Below are positions 6,670 to 15,532 of a stretch of DNA of 46,503 nt, in pieces (the first letter of the stretch is position 1; each line of letters starts with the position of its first letter). This DNA is from a virus. The translations under genes were made by a program, and so were the position numbers. The stretch spans positions 1 to 46,503 of IMG/VR virus record IMGVR_UViG_3300033571_005373. One strand, given 5' to 3'. The notes under the pieces were generated by a model that saw only the letters and a program-made list of their open reading frames with translations, did not search any database and was not told the origin of the DNA.

Positions 6670-7485
6670 ATGGAAAACCAAACGATTAACGCAGCAACTA
6701 ACCCTGGCCTAGCAAACAAACTTGCGGCCGAGGCTGTTTCTCAAAAAACCGAAGCACCAGAACCAGCAAAAATTAAACTTCCTGTAGATGTTCTTGTAGA
6801 CCTTCCTGGAGGGTACATGTCTCCCTCTGGGGAGGTTTACAGAACCGCTGAAGTTAGGGAACTAACAGGAAAAGACGAAGAAGTTATTGTCAAGGCGGCT
6901 AATATGCCTAAAGCTTTGGCACTAGCTCTATCTAGAGGAACTGTAAAAATTGGGGATGTTGAAGCTACTGAAGAAGTCTTAGACAAGATTTTGGCAGCAG
7001 ACCGAGACGCAATTATGCTTGGAATATACCGAGCAACTTTCGGTGACACCGCTGAATTTGGGGCTTATTGCATGGGGTGTAAAGACTCTAAAACTGCGGA
7101 GATTAATCTTCTAGAAGACATAAAGGTAAAGGTTTTACTAGACCCTCTAGAAGACAGGGCTTTTAAGGTTCAAGGAAAGTCTAAAGAGTATCTTGTACGA
7201 CTTCCTGAAGGAAAAGCTCAACGAGAACTAGCTAATAACTTAGACAAAACGTCCTCTGAATTAGATTCAGTTCTTTTGGACTACTGTTTGGTGGAAATAG
7301 ACGGCAAACAAGTATTTGGTAAAAATCAAGTACAAGCTATTGGCTTAGCTGATAGACGTCTTATTTTAAGTGAAATTATCAACAGAAACCCTGGACCACA
7401 ATTTAACGATGTCAAAATTACCTGCCCTGATTGTGGCGGAGAGGTGGTAGTTCCGATTAGTCTCGGGACTCTATTTCAGTTCTAA
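6670..7485 (+). CDS. gp26-like baseplate/tail assembly chaperone
   Basis: 271 residues, ATG 6670 after AAAAGGAATAA. Conserved segments are YRTAEVRELTGKDEEVIVKA, the 'e.r.ltg.dEe' motif of T4 gp26-like proteins and tail chaperones, and a C-terminal ITCPDCGGEVVVPISLGTLF. Two CxxC pairs (C134-C137 and C252-C255) could form one zinc site. The location between tube and tape measure is that of tail assembly chaperones, which bind the tape measure during tube assembly. The frame +1 to it stays open from 7451 into the next small gene, consistent with a frameshifted longer form. Confidence 0.75.
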   Translation: MENQTINAATNPGLANKLAAEAVSQKTEAPEPAKIKLPVDVLVDLPGGYMSPSGEVYRTAEVRELTGKDEEVIVKAANMPKALALALSRGTVKIGDVEATEEVLDKILAADRDAIMLGIYRATFGDTAEFGAYCMGCKDSKTAEINLLEDIKVKVLLDPLEDRAFKVQGKSKEYLVRLPEGKAQRELANNLDKTSSELDSVLLDYCLVEIDGKQVFGKNQVQAIGLADRRLILSEIINRNPGPQFNDVKITCPDCGGEVVVPISLGTLFQF

Positions 7486-7498
7486 TTTAGCATCATAT

Positions 7499-7639
7499 AT
7501 GCAGTTGATGAGTCAGTGGACAGCATTAACTGTTAGTTACACGGGTTGGTCTTTAGAAGAAATTCGAAGACTTACTCCAAGAGAAAGAAAGAATTGGCTA
7601 GAAATAGCCAGAGAATACGGATTGGTGGTGAAGAAGTAA
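7499..7639 (+). CDS. Small chaperone extension / tape-measure-adjacent protein
   Basis: 46 residues if ATG 7499 is used: MQLMSQWTALTVSYTGWSLE and ending REYGLVVKK. The segment LEEIRRLTPRERKNWLE resembles the short proteins encoded just after gp26-like chaperones (L.e...lp...r.w....l). There is no Shine-Dalgarno sequence before 7499, while the frame is open back to 7451 across the end of the upstream gene. A fusion with the chaperone through a +1 (or -2) ribosomal frameshift in 7451-7485 is therefore a good alternative to independent initiation. It ends one base before the tape measure ATG. Confidence 0.6.
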   Translation: MQLMSQWTALTVSYTGWSLEEIRRLTPRERKNWLEIAREYGLVVKK

Positions 7640-7640
7640 T

Positions 7641-10013
7641 ATGGCTAATAGTTTAACCGTGTTAATGCAAGACGTCAAAAAACTTCTTGGCCTACTTAAC
7701 CAAGTAGATGGATTCGTTAAAGGCGGAGGAGTAACTGGCGGCGGTAACATGCTGTCAGGGTCTTTGGCGGGTATCTCTACTGTTGCTTCTGGCGCGGGTT
7801 CTCGCATTCAAACTGCTGGTAGCCTAATTGGCATCGGTACAACAGCCGCAGCAGGATTTGCTGGCGGCGTGTCCTCAATGATGCCTGACGTAGCGCTGAC
7901 TATTGGCCGTCAGGCTGCCCTTTACGGCGCTGGGGTATCCAGCGGTGGGCTAATGGGCACCGCCATGCTAGACCGTAATACGCGGCTAGGTCTAGGTCAA
8001 TTCCAAACTAGTGCAGGGGCTTCTTCAAGAGTCGCAGCTATGCTTACTGGGCGAGGTATGGCTCCAACTAGTGCTGCGTTTACGCGGACGGTTGCTTCTA
8101 CAGCTAATGCTGCCAAGTACTTAAACATGCCAAACGAAGTTGCCGCTTCCGCTTTTGAGGGGCTAACTTCTGGTGCTACATCTTCCATGATGATGAGAAA
8201 TTACGGAATTTACACTGGAAATCCCGTAACTGGACAAGCTCTGGGTCAAAAAGAAATTTTTGAACAGCTCTATCAAAGATTTCTTGGCGGTAGAAGTACC
8301 AACGTAGAAAGAACCATGGAGTCCTTGCGTAGAGGAAACCTTGGGGCAAATATCCGTGCTTCGGGACTTGACGAGGCACAACAAGGATTGCTTTCTCAGT
8401 ATTTTATTGACCGTGCTCGTGGCATCAACGTAGACTACTCTGACGATAAGTCAGTTCAAGCAGCAGTGGACCGTAATAAGGCCGAGGGCATCGTAAACCC
8501 AATGCTTGACCCAATGAAGCTTAGCTCTAGACAAGACGAGCTTATGAGCCTTGCTACTGAGCCGTATCTACAAGGACTTAAAACTTCTACAGATTTGCTA
8601 ATGCAACTTAGTGATGTAGTAGAGGACCAGTTAATCCCAAGTTTTGGTGCTCTCAAGTCAACCCTTGACAATTTTATGGGTAATAACATGGGTGCAGGAG
8701 CAGTTACTGCTGGTGCCGCATTACTAGGTGGGGGACTTGCTGGAGCTGGGGTACTGGCGGGTGCTGGAGTTGGTCCTAGAGGTGGAAAAAGCCCAAAGTC
8801 TAGTGGTAAAGGTAACTTTAAAGGCGGTATGGGAATCCGAGCTGGTGGCCCTCTAGGAGCCGCGGCTATGCTGGGCGGTCAGGCCATGGGTGGACTAGGT
8901 GGCGACCTGCTTTCTGGTGCTGGAACAGGCGCTATGTTTGGTTCTTTTGCTGGTCCAAAAGGAATGCTAATTGGTGCCGCTATTGGTGCGTTAATTAGCG
9001 GTGGAGCCAGTATTCTAAGCGGCAGCCTTGCTCCTAAGGCTCCAGGTAAGGGTGGTGGCGGAAACATTGACCCAGGACCTCAGGGGAATAGTTGGACGGG
9101 TGCGTATGGGGAGCGACGCCCATATGGAATCCACGACGGTGTAGACATTGCGATGGCTGTTGGAACTCCACTAAAAGCCGTAATGGACGGAGTTGTTTCC
9201 TATGCAGGTAGCGGAAGCGGCAGCCGCTCAAGAGGACTTTACATAACAATTGAGCATGAGAATGGGTACAGAACGCTGTACGCCCATTTAAGTAAGTTTT
9301 TTGTTAAAAAAGGTGATGCTGTTTCTAAAGGACAACTAGTAGCACTCAGTGGTAATAGTGGTTTTTCAACTGGTCCTCACTTGCACTTTAGCTTATACAA
9401 AAATGGAACCCACATTAATCCAGGTCAGTTTGTAAATGACGGGCTCTACGGTGGGGCAGGAGTGTCTGTACCTCAAGGTGGATACACAGCATCAACTGGT
9501 GAGCAAAACATCAACAGCGGAATGACCGCAGGAATTTCTACCTCAAATTTTGCGTCTGTAATTAACCAATTTATGTCTGGCGGCTCTTCAGGTATCTCAT
9601 TGGGCTCAAGCGCCATGTCTATTCTTGGTTCTGTACTGGGCGGAGCAAGCGGCTCATTTGGAAGCATTGCGTCAAACTCATCTGGTGTAAATCTTCCAGA
9701 ACCTATTGGCAATACCTCTTCAGGAATGATGGGGACAGACTTAAACGCGCTTTTGAACTCTGGAGAATCTTCTGGGGTTGGAGGCGGGTATGAGCCACAG
9801 GGATTATCTGAAGGAACCAATCTTTCTAGCGCCATTTCACGCTCAAACTCTGGGTCAATATCTTCCAATGGTCGTTCAGGAGTGTACAAGCCCCAAGTAA
9901 CGATAAACGTAAACATAGCTCGTGCGTCAGAAAGTGAAGCTAAGCGATTTGCCAAGATGGTTAAAGACGAACTAGAAGAAGACAGAATGTTAGACAGAAT
10001 TGGTGGTAAGTAA
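7641..10013 (+). CDS. Tape measure protein with M23 (LytM-type) peptidase domain
   Basis: 790 residues. The N-terminal part is long, Gly/Ala/Ser-rich and helical, with hydrophobic stretches near residues 350-460 (AGAALLGGGLAGAGVLAGAG), as expected of the rod that sets tail length. Residues about 485-605 form an M23 zinc metallopeptidase domain: H498-x3-D502 in HDGVDIA, and H580-L-H582 in GPHLHFSL, the three metal ligands plus catalytic His. This domain would cut peptidoglycan cross-links during DNA entry, useful against a thick actinobacterial wall. The C-terminus ends in a charged helix (AKRFAKMVKDELEEDRM). It sits between chaperone and hub genes. Confidence 0.9.
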   Translation: MANSLTVLMQDVKKLLGLLNQVDGFVKGGGVTGGGNMLSGSLAGISTVASGAGSRIQTAGSLIGIGTTAAAGFAGGVSSMMPDVALTIGRQAALYGAGVSSGGLMGTAMLDRNTRLGLGQFQTSAGASSRVAAMLTGRGMAPTSAAFTRTVASTANAAKYLNMPNEVAASAFEGLTSGATSSMMMRNYGIYTGNPVTGQALGQKEIFEQLYQRFLGGRSTNVERTMESLRRGNLGANIRASGLDEAQQGLLSQYFIDRARGINVDYSDDKSVQAAVDRNKAEGIVNPMLDPMKLSSRQDELMSLATEPYLQGLKTSTDLLMQLSDVVEDQLIPSFGALKSTLDNFMGNNMGAGAVTAGAALLGGGLAGAGVLAGAGVGPRGGKSPKSSGKGNFKGGMGIRAGGPLGAAAMLGGQAMGGLGGDLLSGAGTGAMFGSFAGPKGMLIGAAIGALISGGASILSGSLAPKAPGKGGGGNIDPGPQGNSWTGAYGERRPYGIHDGVDIAMAVGTPLKAVMDGVVSYAGSGSGSRSRGLYITIEHENGYRTLYAHLSKFFVKKGDAVSKGQLVALSGNSGFSTGPHLHFSLYKNGTHINPGQFVNDGLYGGAGVSVPQGGYTASTGEQNINSGMTAGISTSNFASVINQFMSGGSSGISLGSSAMSILGSVLGGASGSFGSIASNSSGVNLPEPIGNTSSGMMGTDLNALLNSGESSGVGGGYEPQGLSEGTNLSSAISRSNSGSISSNGRSGVYKPQVTINVNIARASESEAKRFAKMVKDELEEDRMLDRIGGK

Positions 10014-11326
10014 TGCCCAACATAAGGCCCCTTCCTGTATTCCCTGGAATTACTGAAAAATCTGCTAAGACTTTAAAAGAAAAAGTTAGCGCTAGCGTTC
10101 AGTCTGTTTCACCTGCAGCAAAAGCAAACACTAAAATTAAACGTTTAAATGAGCAGATAGCCGCGCTAAAAAAGAATCTGCAAACTTCCTTAACTAGATT
10201 GGGGGAGATTACTAAAATATTAGAAAAACCACCACTACAGGTTCTTTGGGGTGTTATATACGTTAATAGGTATTACATTCCTTGGCTTCCCGAAGGAAAA
10301 GACTTAGCTACACCAACTGAGGCTAAAAAAGTCAAACAAGACCTAATTGCTAGTATTGCAGAAACTAGAGAAAATATTAGAAAGCTAGAGGGAGCATTAA
10401 ATAGCTCCTCTAAACAGCAAGAGCAGCAACAGAAAAACGGCAATAAAGGCAATAGAGGCAATAGAGGCAATAAGGAAGACGTTAGCGGAGGACCGCCGTC
10501 TTCTGACCCCGCTAATACAGCTATTGAGTACAACGTAAGCTCAGTTAAAGAAGCCTACTTCACTAGTAAACAGGACACCCTAGACACCGCAAAACTTTTT
10601 GCTGGAAATACTCCTGCAAAAGTTACTCAAGCTATGGACCTGTGGAAAGCGGGAGTATCAAGTAAGGGAATGATTGTTACCCACATTCCTCCTGGCCCTA
10701 AACCTGCTCAGTATATGGATAGTAATGGTAATTGGGCTGTTCCTGGTGATGCTTCCTCTATAAAACGTTCAGGGTTTCAATTCTTGTACAACCCTACAAC
10801 TATAGGCATGACCTACGGCGGGGTTCCCCCAGTTGACATCACTATGTCCACTTCTGGTCTGGAAGACTACACGCTTCAAGCCCCCAGCATTTATCAATCC
10901 GCAATTAATTTTGAAATATTAATTAATAGAATGCACGATTTAGAGTACATAGGGGAAAACGGCACAATAAAGGGAGGCTTAAGAGCTTCTGATTTGTGGG
11001 TAGGAAATATTCCAGATACTAAAACTTTAAATCGTATTTACAATAAAGGAACAATGTACGACATAGAGTTTTTGCTAAAGACTATGTTTGCCGTAGACCC
11101 ATTCCCGAGTTTACTCCGCGGAAGAACCACAGACATTGGTTTCTTAGGCCCATCTCCCGTAGAACTGCACTTAGGAAAAAAACTACGGTATGTAGTAATG
11201 GTTGACAGCATAACTGTAGACCACGTTATTTTTAACAGTCAAATGGTGCCGATGTTTAGCACAGTACGTGTTTCCACACGCAGAATTCCAGACTACAGGC
11301 CAGGAAAGGTTTCAAATGCTTCTTAG
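10013..11326 (+). CDS. Baseplate/tail tube initiator-like protein
   Basis: 437 residues, TAATG junction with the tape measure. Residues about 20-70 form a coiled coil (KIKRLNEQIAALKKNLQTSL), followed by a low-complexity Gln/Asn/Gly stretch (residues 138-155). The C-terminal half carries FQFLYNPTTIGMTYGGVPP and a strand-helix domain (SAINFEILINRMHDLEYIGE) like the LysM-associated hub/tube-initiator proteins of contractile systems, where 'F.yNP.e' begins the tube-like barrel. A gp53-like LysM protein follows directly. Likely part of the hub at the end of the tube. Confidence 0.65.
   Translation: MPNIRPLPVFPGITEKSAKTLKEKVSASVQSVSPAAKANTKIKRLNEQIAALKKNLQTSLTRLGEITKILEKPPLQVLWGVIYVNRYYIPWLPEGKDLATPTEAKKVKQDLIASIAETRENIRKLEGALNSSSKQQEQQQKNGNKGNRGNRGNKEDVSGGPPSSDPANTAIEYNVSSVKEAYFTSKQDTLDTAKLFAGNTPAKVTQAMDLWKAGVSSKGMIVTHIPPGPKPAQYMDSNGNWAVPGDASSIKRSGFQFLYNPTTIGMTYGGVPPVDITMSTSGLEDYTLQAPSIYQSAINFEILINRMHDLEYIGENGTIKGGLRASDLWVGNIPDTKTLNRIYNKGTMYDIEFLLKTMFAVDPFPSLLRGRTTDIGFLGPSPVELHLGKKLRYVVMVDSITVDHVIFNSQMVPMFSTVRVSTRRIPDYRPGKVSNAS
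10439..10474 (+). repeat. Short tandem repeat inside the tube-initiator gene
   Basis: Four 9-base units of the form GGCAATARA/G encode GNKGNRGNRGNK, after a Gln-rich stretch. The repeat lies in a linker between the coiled coil and the C-terminal domain, so unit number could change without breaking the fold. Confidence 0.6.
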
Positions 11327-11338
11327 GAGTTGGTTTTA

Positions 11339-11614
11339 ATGATTTTTACAGATAGTAGATACGCTTCTGGTATTTTGACTAAGTCGTATGACGCAAGAAA
11401 GCAGTCCTACGGAGTTACTGTTTTTCGCCAATTTACCGAAGACTCTTCGTCTTTCTTTTACTACACGTGGACTCAAAAAGACAGGATAGATTTAGTAGCA
11501 GCTGAGCTATTAAACGACCCAAATCTTTGGTGGTTAATTATGGATTACAATCCAGAAATTTCAAACCCATTTGATATTCCCCTAGGAACTGTGCTAAGGA
11601 TACCTGGTGAGTAA
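11339..11614 (+). CDS. LysM / gp53-like baseplate wedge protein
   Basis: 91 residues from ATG 11339, which has AGGAG nine bases upstream; an in-frame TTG at 11330 lies on the ribosome site itself and is rejected. The segment DRIDLVAAELLNDPNLWWLI followed by MDYNPEISNPFDIPLGTVLR is the gp53/LysM pattern (D.ld.iA...ygdp.lWwlI...N...p..i..G..l.iP), which contacts other wedge proteins. Overlaps the next gene by 8 bases. Confidence 0.8.
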   Translation: MIFTDSRYASGILTKSYDARKQSYGVTVFRQFTEDSSSFFYYTWTQKDRIDLVAAELLNDPNLWWLIMDYNPEISNPFDIPLGTVLRIPGE

Positions 11615-13019
11615 AGAACCTATTATTGGAAAATCTAGGCGCTCCTCTCCCTTTAGTGTTCAATTTCCGACATTGCCTTCTATAAAGGCGCAACCTCAGA
11701 CCGTCATGTTAAAGCAAAAGCAAAAGAAACATGACGTATTAATTATTGAATATCCTGCAACTAGCTTTAAAAACGCAAGAGTTTTAAAAACAGGTGTTCC
11801 TGTTAAGTTTGTCTGGAGACAGGGTTCTCGAAAAGCTGAGTGGCTTGGATATGTCACTTCTGTTTCTAGAAAATCTTCTTCTCAATTTTTGCAGCCTATG
11901 AAAGTTTACTGCGTTGGTGCTTCGTTTGTACTAAAACAAACTAAAACTAAAACGTACAAAAATAAAACTGTATCTGAAGTTGCTGCAGTAATTGCTAAAG
12001 AAAATAATCTTAGATTTGTCGGAGATAGGGATAAAAGAAGATTTAATCAGCTAGCTATTTCTGGGCACAGTCAGTGGGAATGGTTACAAGAGCAGGCTAA
12101 TCGTGTAGGTTACGTGGCTTATGCCCAAGGAACTAACTTAGTGTTTAAGTCAATAGACAAGATAATTGACGAAAAATCTTTAGATGCGCCAATTTTTCAA
12201 TTGTGGAGTCCGTACATACCAAGAACACCCCAAGGATTAGACAGAACTTTGGATTCTATAGAGGTGTTGGTTGGAGAAAACAACGAAGGCGATTACCCCA
12301 CAAGGGCTGTAAAACAAACTGGTGGAGTAGACCCTGTAAAAGGAACATCATTTACTAATAAAAAGTCACCTTCAAGGTCAGGAAAGTCTGTTAGAGAAAG
12401 TGTTGCAGATACGCTGTTTGATGAGCTTAATAGTGACCAAGTAGTTAGCAGTAAAGCTGACTCTAGAGCAGCTTCGTCAGGAGCAGCTGAACTTGCAAGG
12501 TTTAATATACCAGCTAAAGTTATTGGGCAGGGAGACCCTCGAATACACCCGTATCAAATGATAGAAATACAGGGCTCAGGAAATGACACTGATGGCCACT
12601 GGATTGTGCGGGAAGCTACGCACAAGTTTCTTTATGGAGGTTACTACACTATAGAAATGATTGTAGCTACTGACGGTCTTGGAAAAAATACCAGAAAAAC
12701 TAGAAACTCTTCCAGAAATAGAGCTATAGACCCATTTAGGTCAGAGACTGTAAAGAGCGCAATTGATGTTGAGTACTTACTTAACAAAAACAAACGCCCT
12801 TTTAATTCTCGAGGAAATGACTCTTCAGTAAACCTAGCTGTAGAGCTAAACAGGACAGGAAATCCTTTTTCAATAGGAAATTCCAGGGAAACTAGCTCGG
12901 CTAGACTTTCTGCTAATAAGCCACTGTTAACAAATGTTGAAAACCAAGGGTATTTACGAACACCAACTGTTTGGAAAACTAAGGCCCCAACCTCAAGAAA
13001 TCCAAGAAAAGCTAGTTAA
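11607..13019 (+). CDS. Baseplate hub protein, gpD/late control-like
   Basis: 470 residues from GTG 11607. The N-terminal half has the phage late-control D pattern: a strand-rich domain with G.PV.F.W..g.....GyV (TGVPVKFVWRQGSRKAEWLG), then the VSEVAAVIAKENNLRFVGDR helix (like 'vs.vi..ia....l') and HSQWEWLQEQANRVGYVAYA, the classic 'S.wefL..lA...Gy....g..l'. This fold is the hub that connects spike and tube. The C-terminal third (after residue about 370) is Asn/Ser/Arg-rich and probably flexible. The gp53-like and gp25-like neighbours fit. Confidence 0.85.
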   Translation: MSKEPIIGKSRRSSPFSVQFPTLPSIKAQPQTVMLKQKQKKHDVLIIEYPATSFKNARVLKTGVPVKFVWRQGSRKAEWLGYVTSVSRKSSSQFLQPMKVYCVGASFVLKQTKTKTYKNKTVSEVAAVIAKENNLRFVGDRDKRRFNQLAISGHSQWEWLQEQANRVGYVAYAQGTNLVFKSIDKIIDEKSLDAPIFQLWSPYIPRTPQGLDRTLDSIEVLVGENNEGDYPTRAVKQTGGVDPVKGTSFTNKKSPSRSGKSVRESVADTLFDELNSDQVVSSKADSRAASSGAAELARFNIPAKVIGQGDPRIHPYQMIEIQGSGNDTDGHWIVREATHKFLYGGYYTIEMIVATDGLGKNTRKTRNSSRNRAIDPFRSETVKSAIDVEYLLNKNKRPFNSRGNDSSVNLAVELNRTGNPFSIGNSRETSSARLSANKPLLTNVENQGYLRTPTVWKTKAPTSRNPRKAS

Positions 13020-13034
13020 TTTTAAAGGAGTCTA

Positions 13035-13451
13035 ATGTCAAAATCACCCGTGTATGAAATGGCCATAAGCTTGCCATTTAAAATAGATAACTTTGGCGGA
13101 GTTGCTGTGACCATGTCCCAAGAGAAAATTTGGGCTGATAGGGTACGTAGCGCTATTGGTACCCAGTTAAAAGAGCGTGTATTTAGGGCTGATTACGGCA
13201 CCACTATCCCAGTGACGCTATTTGAGGACACCGACTTGATGACCGCAACCATTGAAGAAGAGGTGGAAAGAGCCTTTATTGAGTACCTTCCTACCCTACA
13301 ATTAGATGTAGTAGAGGCCACGTACGACAGGTCTCAGGACACTATATTTGCTGAAGTAGGCTACTTTCTGCCAAATAAAGACCAAACGTCTGTTGTAATC
13401 GGTATTGCCAGACTTTCTACTACTAGACCAATTGATGAGGAACTACTATGA
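13035..13451 (+). CDS. Baseplate wedge protein, gp25-like
   Basis: 138 residues, ATG 13035 after AAAGGAG. Conserved features are WADRVRSAIGTQLKERVFRA and DYGTTIPVTLFED ('R.dyG..l...lfe'), followed by a helix with EEEVERAFIEYLPTLQLDVV ('i..ai..~eP.l.v..v.v') and a C-terminal strand pair. This is the gp25/GPW family fold, which joins the wedge to the sheath start. The ATGA-type overlap with the gp6/J-like gene is normal for these operons. Confidence 0.85.
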   Translation: MSKSPVYEMAISLPFKIDNFGGVAVTMSQEKIWADRVRSAIGTQLKERVFRADYGTTIPVTLFEDTDLMTATIEEEVERAFIEYLPTLQLDVVEATYDRSQDTIFAEVGYFLPNKDQTSVVIGIARLSTTRPIDEELL

Positions 13452-15532
13452 CAGCCCCAGTAAGCAACATTCCCGTATCGGTAGATTACACTTCTAGGGA
13501 TTACTACGCTCTGCGTGAGGACTTAATTAACCTCGTAAAAGCAAGGGTAAACTCAGGCTCCTCCAAACAATGGTCTGGGGAAGACCCTTCAGACTTTGGT
13601 CTAGCGTTGGTTGAGGCATTTGCCTACATCGGTGACTTGACAAACTATTACATTGACAGAATTGCAAACGAAACCTACTTACCTACAGCTACTCAGCGAA
13701 AAAACATCTTAAATATCGCAAGACTGTACGGATATGCCCCTACTGGTTTTAGAGCTTCTCAACTACAAGTTGAGTTTACTAACTCATACACTACAGACGT
13801 AACAAACGCTGTTGGAAACGGAACCCTTATAACTTATACTGCTGCTAATGACTTTGTAGTGGGAGATGTAGTAACGATTTCCGCAGTTAATCCTTCTGGG
13901 TTTAATTTAAGTAACAAAGAAGTAGTGTCTTGCACCCCAACAAGTTTTGCTGTAAGCAGCACTTTTAGTGGAGCTTACGTTAGTGATGGTGTTGTTGGCA
14001 AGGCTATATCAATACCTGCAGGAACCCAAGTAAGTGGCTCAGTCATTAAAGATGACGTAGTAGAAGAAGTTGTGTTTACTACACTAGAAACAGTAGAAAT
14101 CCCAGCTTCTTTAGAAAATTCTGTGGGGTCTGTCTTGGCTTGGGCAAAAAATGGAGAAGACATTCGCTTAAGGCCAGGTAACGAAGCTCAAAATGAATTA
14201 GACATTGCTGGTGAACTTATTGGTACGTCAAATGGATTTGCTAATCAAACTTACATTCTTACTGAAAACGAAGTAGTAACTGAAGATATAGAGGTGTATG
14301 TTGAGGCGGGAGACCTTTATGAGCCTTGGCAGCAAGTTACCAATCTAATTGACTACGGTCCGACCGACGCAGTGTTCCGTACTGAATTAGACGAAAACAA
14401 CTTTGTTTCTATCATTTTTGGTGACGGTATCTCGGGCGCTATACCAAACACTATGTCTGGAATTAAAGCAGTTTACTATGTTGGGGGAGGAACTATAGGA
14501 AACGTTTCTGCGGGAACTATTGACACAATTGACTACATTCCTAACTTAACATCCGTACAACTAAACTCATTATCTGAATTTGTTTCTGTTGGCAATCCAG
14601 GAACTGTAGGTGTTGGCGGCTCAGAGCCTGAAGATAACTTTAGTATTAGAACTAACGCTGCTCTTGCAGTTCGCTCTAATAACAGGGTTGTTAGTTTTCA
14701 GGATTACGAATCATTGGCTTTATTTGTAGAAAATTGCGGAAAAGCCAACGCAACGGCAGCGGTATGGACATCAGTAACCCTATATGTTGCACCTATCAGG
14801 AACCAAGGAGATTTAGATAAATTCCCTGGCTTTGATGGTGCTAATGATGAAGTGACTTCAGAATGGAACGCTCTACGAGACAATGTACTAGAGTATTTTG
14901 AAGGAAAAACTCTAATTGGTGCATCTCTTCAAGTATCTCCCCCAACGTATTCCCCAGTGTCTATTGACGTAGTGTTTACTAAAAATGACAACTACACCTC
15001 TGAGCAAGCTGAAGACGATATTAAAAAAGCTTTGGTTACTACTTTTGGGTACGCAAACTTAGACTTTGAGCAAACAATTACCCCAGAACTAGTTGAAAGT
15101 GTTCTAATTGGTCTTCCAAGTATAAAAACCTCTAGAGTAACTAACCTATACAAAACTGGTCAGACTCCTAAAAGAGCAGCCCTTATAGGTTCCCCAGCTG
15201 AAATATTTGTATTTTTAGAATCAGATATTGATGTTTTAGAGTCCTCTAACGACGCTCAGTTGTCTGCGCTAACCGCATCTAGCGGAACCCTAAGCCCTGT
15301 GTTTAACAGCGACTTTTACGCCTACAACTTGGTAGGAGTTAGCGCCTCAACTGTCACGCTAACTCCTGTAGGAGCTGCAGGTTCGACAATAACCGTTAAC
15401 GGAGTCTCTGCTGCTACACCTGTTACTCTAGGTGCTGTAGGAAGCACCACTACTGTTTCAATTGCAGTTATTGCTCCTGATGGAACTACTGTTCGAGTGT
15501 ACACCGTATCTATCTTTAGAGTCGCTCCGTAA
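13448..15532 (+). CDS. Baseplate wedge protein, gp6/J-like, with cadherin-like C-terminal domain
   Basis: 694 residues. The N-terminus SVDYTSRDYYALREDLINLV and DPSDFGLALVEAFAYIGDLT is the gp6/J-like beginning ('ytsrDy..ir..l......dw...~d.g..liel~A...d.l.yy.d'). Residues about 112-187 are an inserted beta module (ITYTAANDFVVGDVVTISAV) also found in the 1020-residue protein. The core continues with GGSEPEDNFSIRTNAALAVR, the gp6-type 'G.d~E.~~~~r.ra', and FQDYESLALF. Residues about 604-694 (LSALTASSGTLSPVFNSDFY, then YNLVGVSASTVTLTP) form a cadherin-like beta-sandwich domain, seen in surface proteins and fibres. Confidence 0.88.
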   Translation: MTAPVSNIPVSVDYTSRDYYALREDLINLVKARVNSGSSKQWSGEDPSDFGLALVEAFAYIGDLTNYYIDRIANETYLPTATQRKNILNIARLYGYAPTGFRASQLQVEFTNSYTTDVTNAVGNGTLITYTAANDFVVGDVVTISAVNPSGFNLSNKEVVSCTPTSFAVSSTFSGAYVSDGVVGKAISIPAGTQVSGSVIKDDVVEEVVFTTLETVEIPASLENSVGSVLAWAKNGEDIRLRPGNEAQNELDIAGELIGTSNGFANQTYILTENEVVTEDIEVYVEAGDLYEPWQQVTNLIDYGPTDAVFRTELDENNFVSIIFGDGISGAIPNTMSGIKAVYYVGGGTIGNVSAGTIDTIDYIPNLTSVQLNSLSEFVSVGNPGTVGVGGSEPEDNFSIRTNAALAVRSNNRVVSFQDYESLALFVENCGKANATAAVWTSVTLYVAPIRNQGDLDKFPGFDGANDEVTSEWNALRDNVLEYFEGKTLIGASLQVSPPTYSPVSIDVVFTKNDNYTSEQAEDDIKKALVTTFGYANLDFEQTITPELVESVLIGLPSIKTSRVTNLYKTGQTPKRAALIGSPAEIFVFLESDIDVLESSNDAQLSALTASSGTLSPVFNSDFYAYNLVGVSASTVTLTPVGAAGSTITVNGVSAATPVTLGAVGSTTTVSIAVIAPDGTTVRVYTVSIFRVAP

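Noticed and set aside
9473-9955. Leftward ORF of 160 codons opposite the tape measure gene
   Set aside because: Low-complexity Pro/Glu translation on the opposite strand of a Ser/Gly-rich coding region; no ribosome site or motif.
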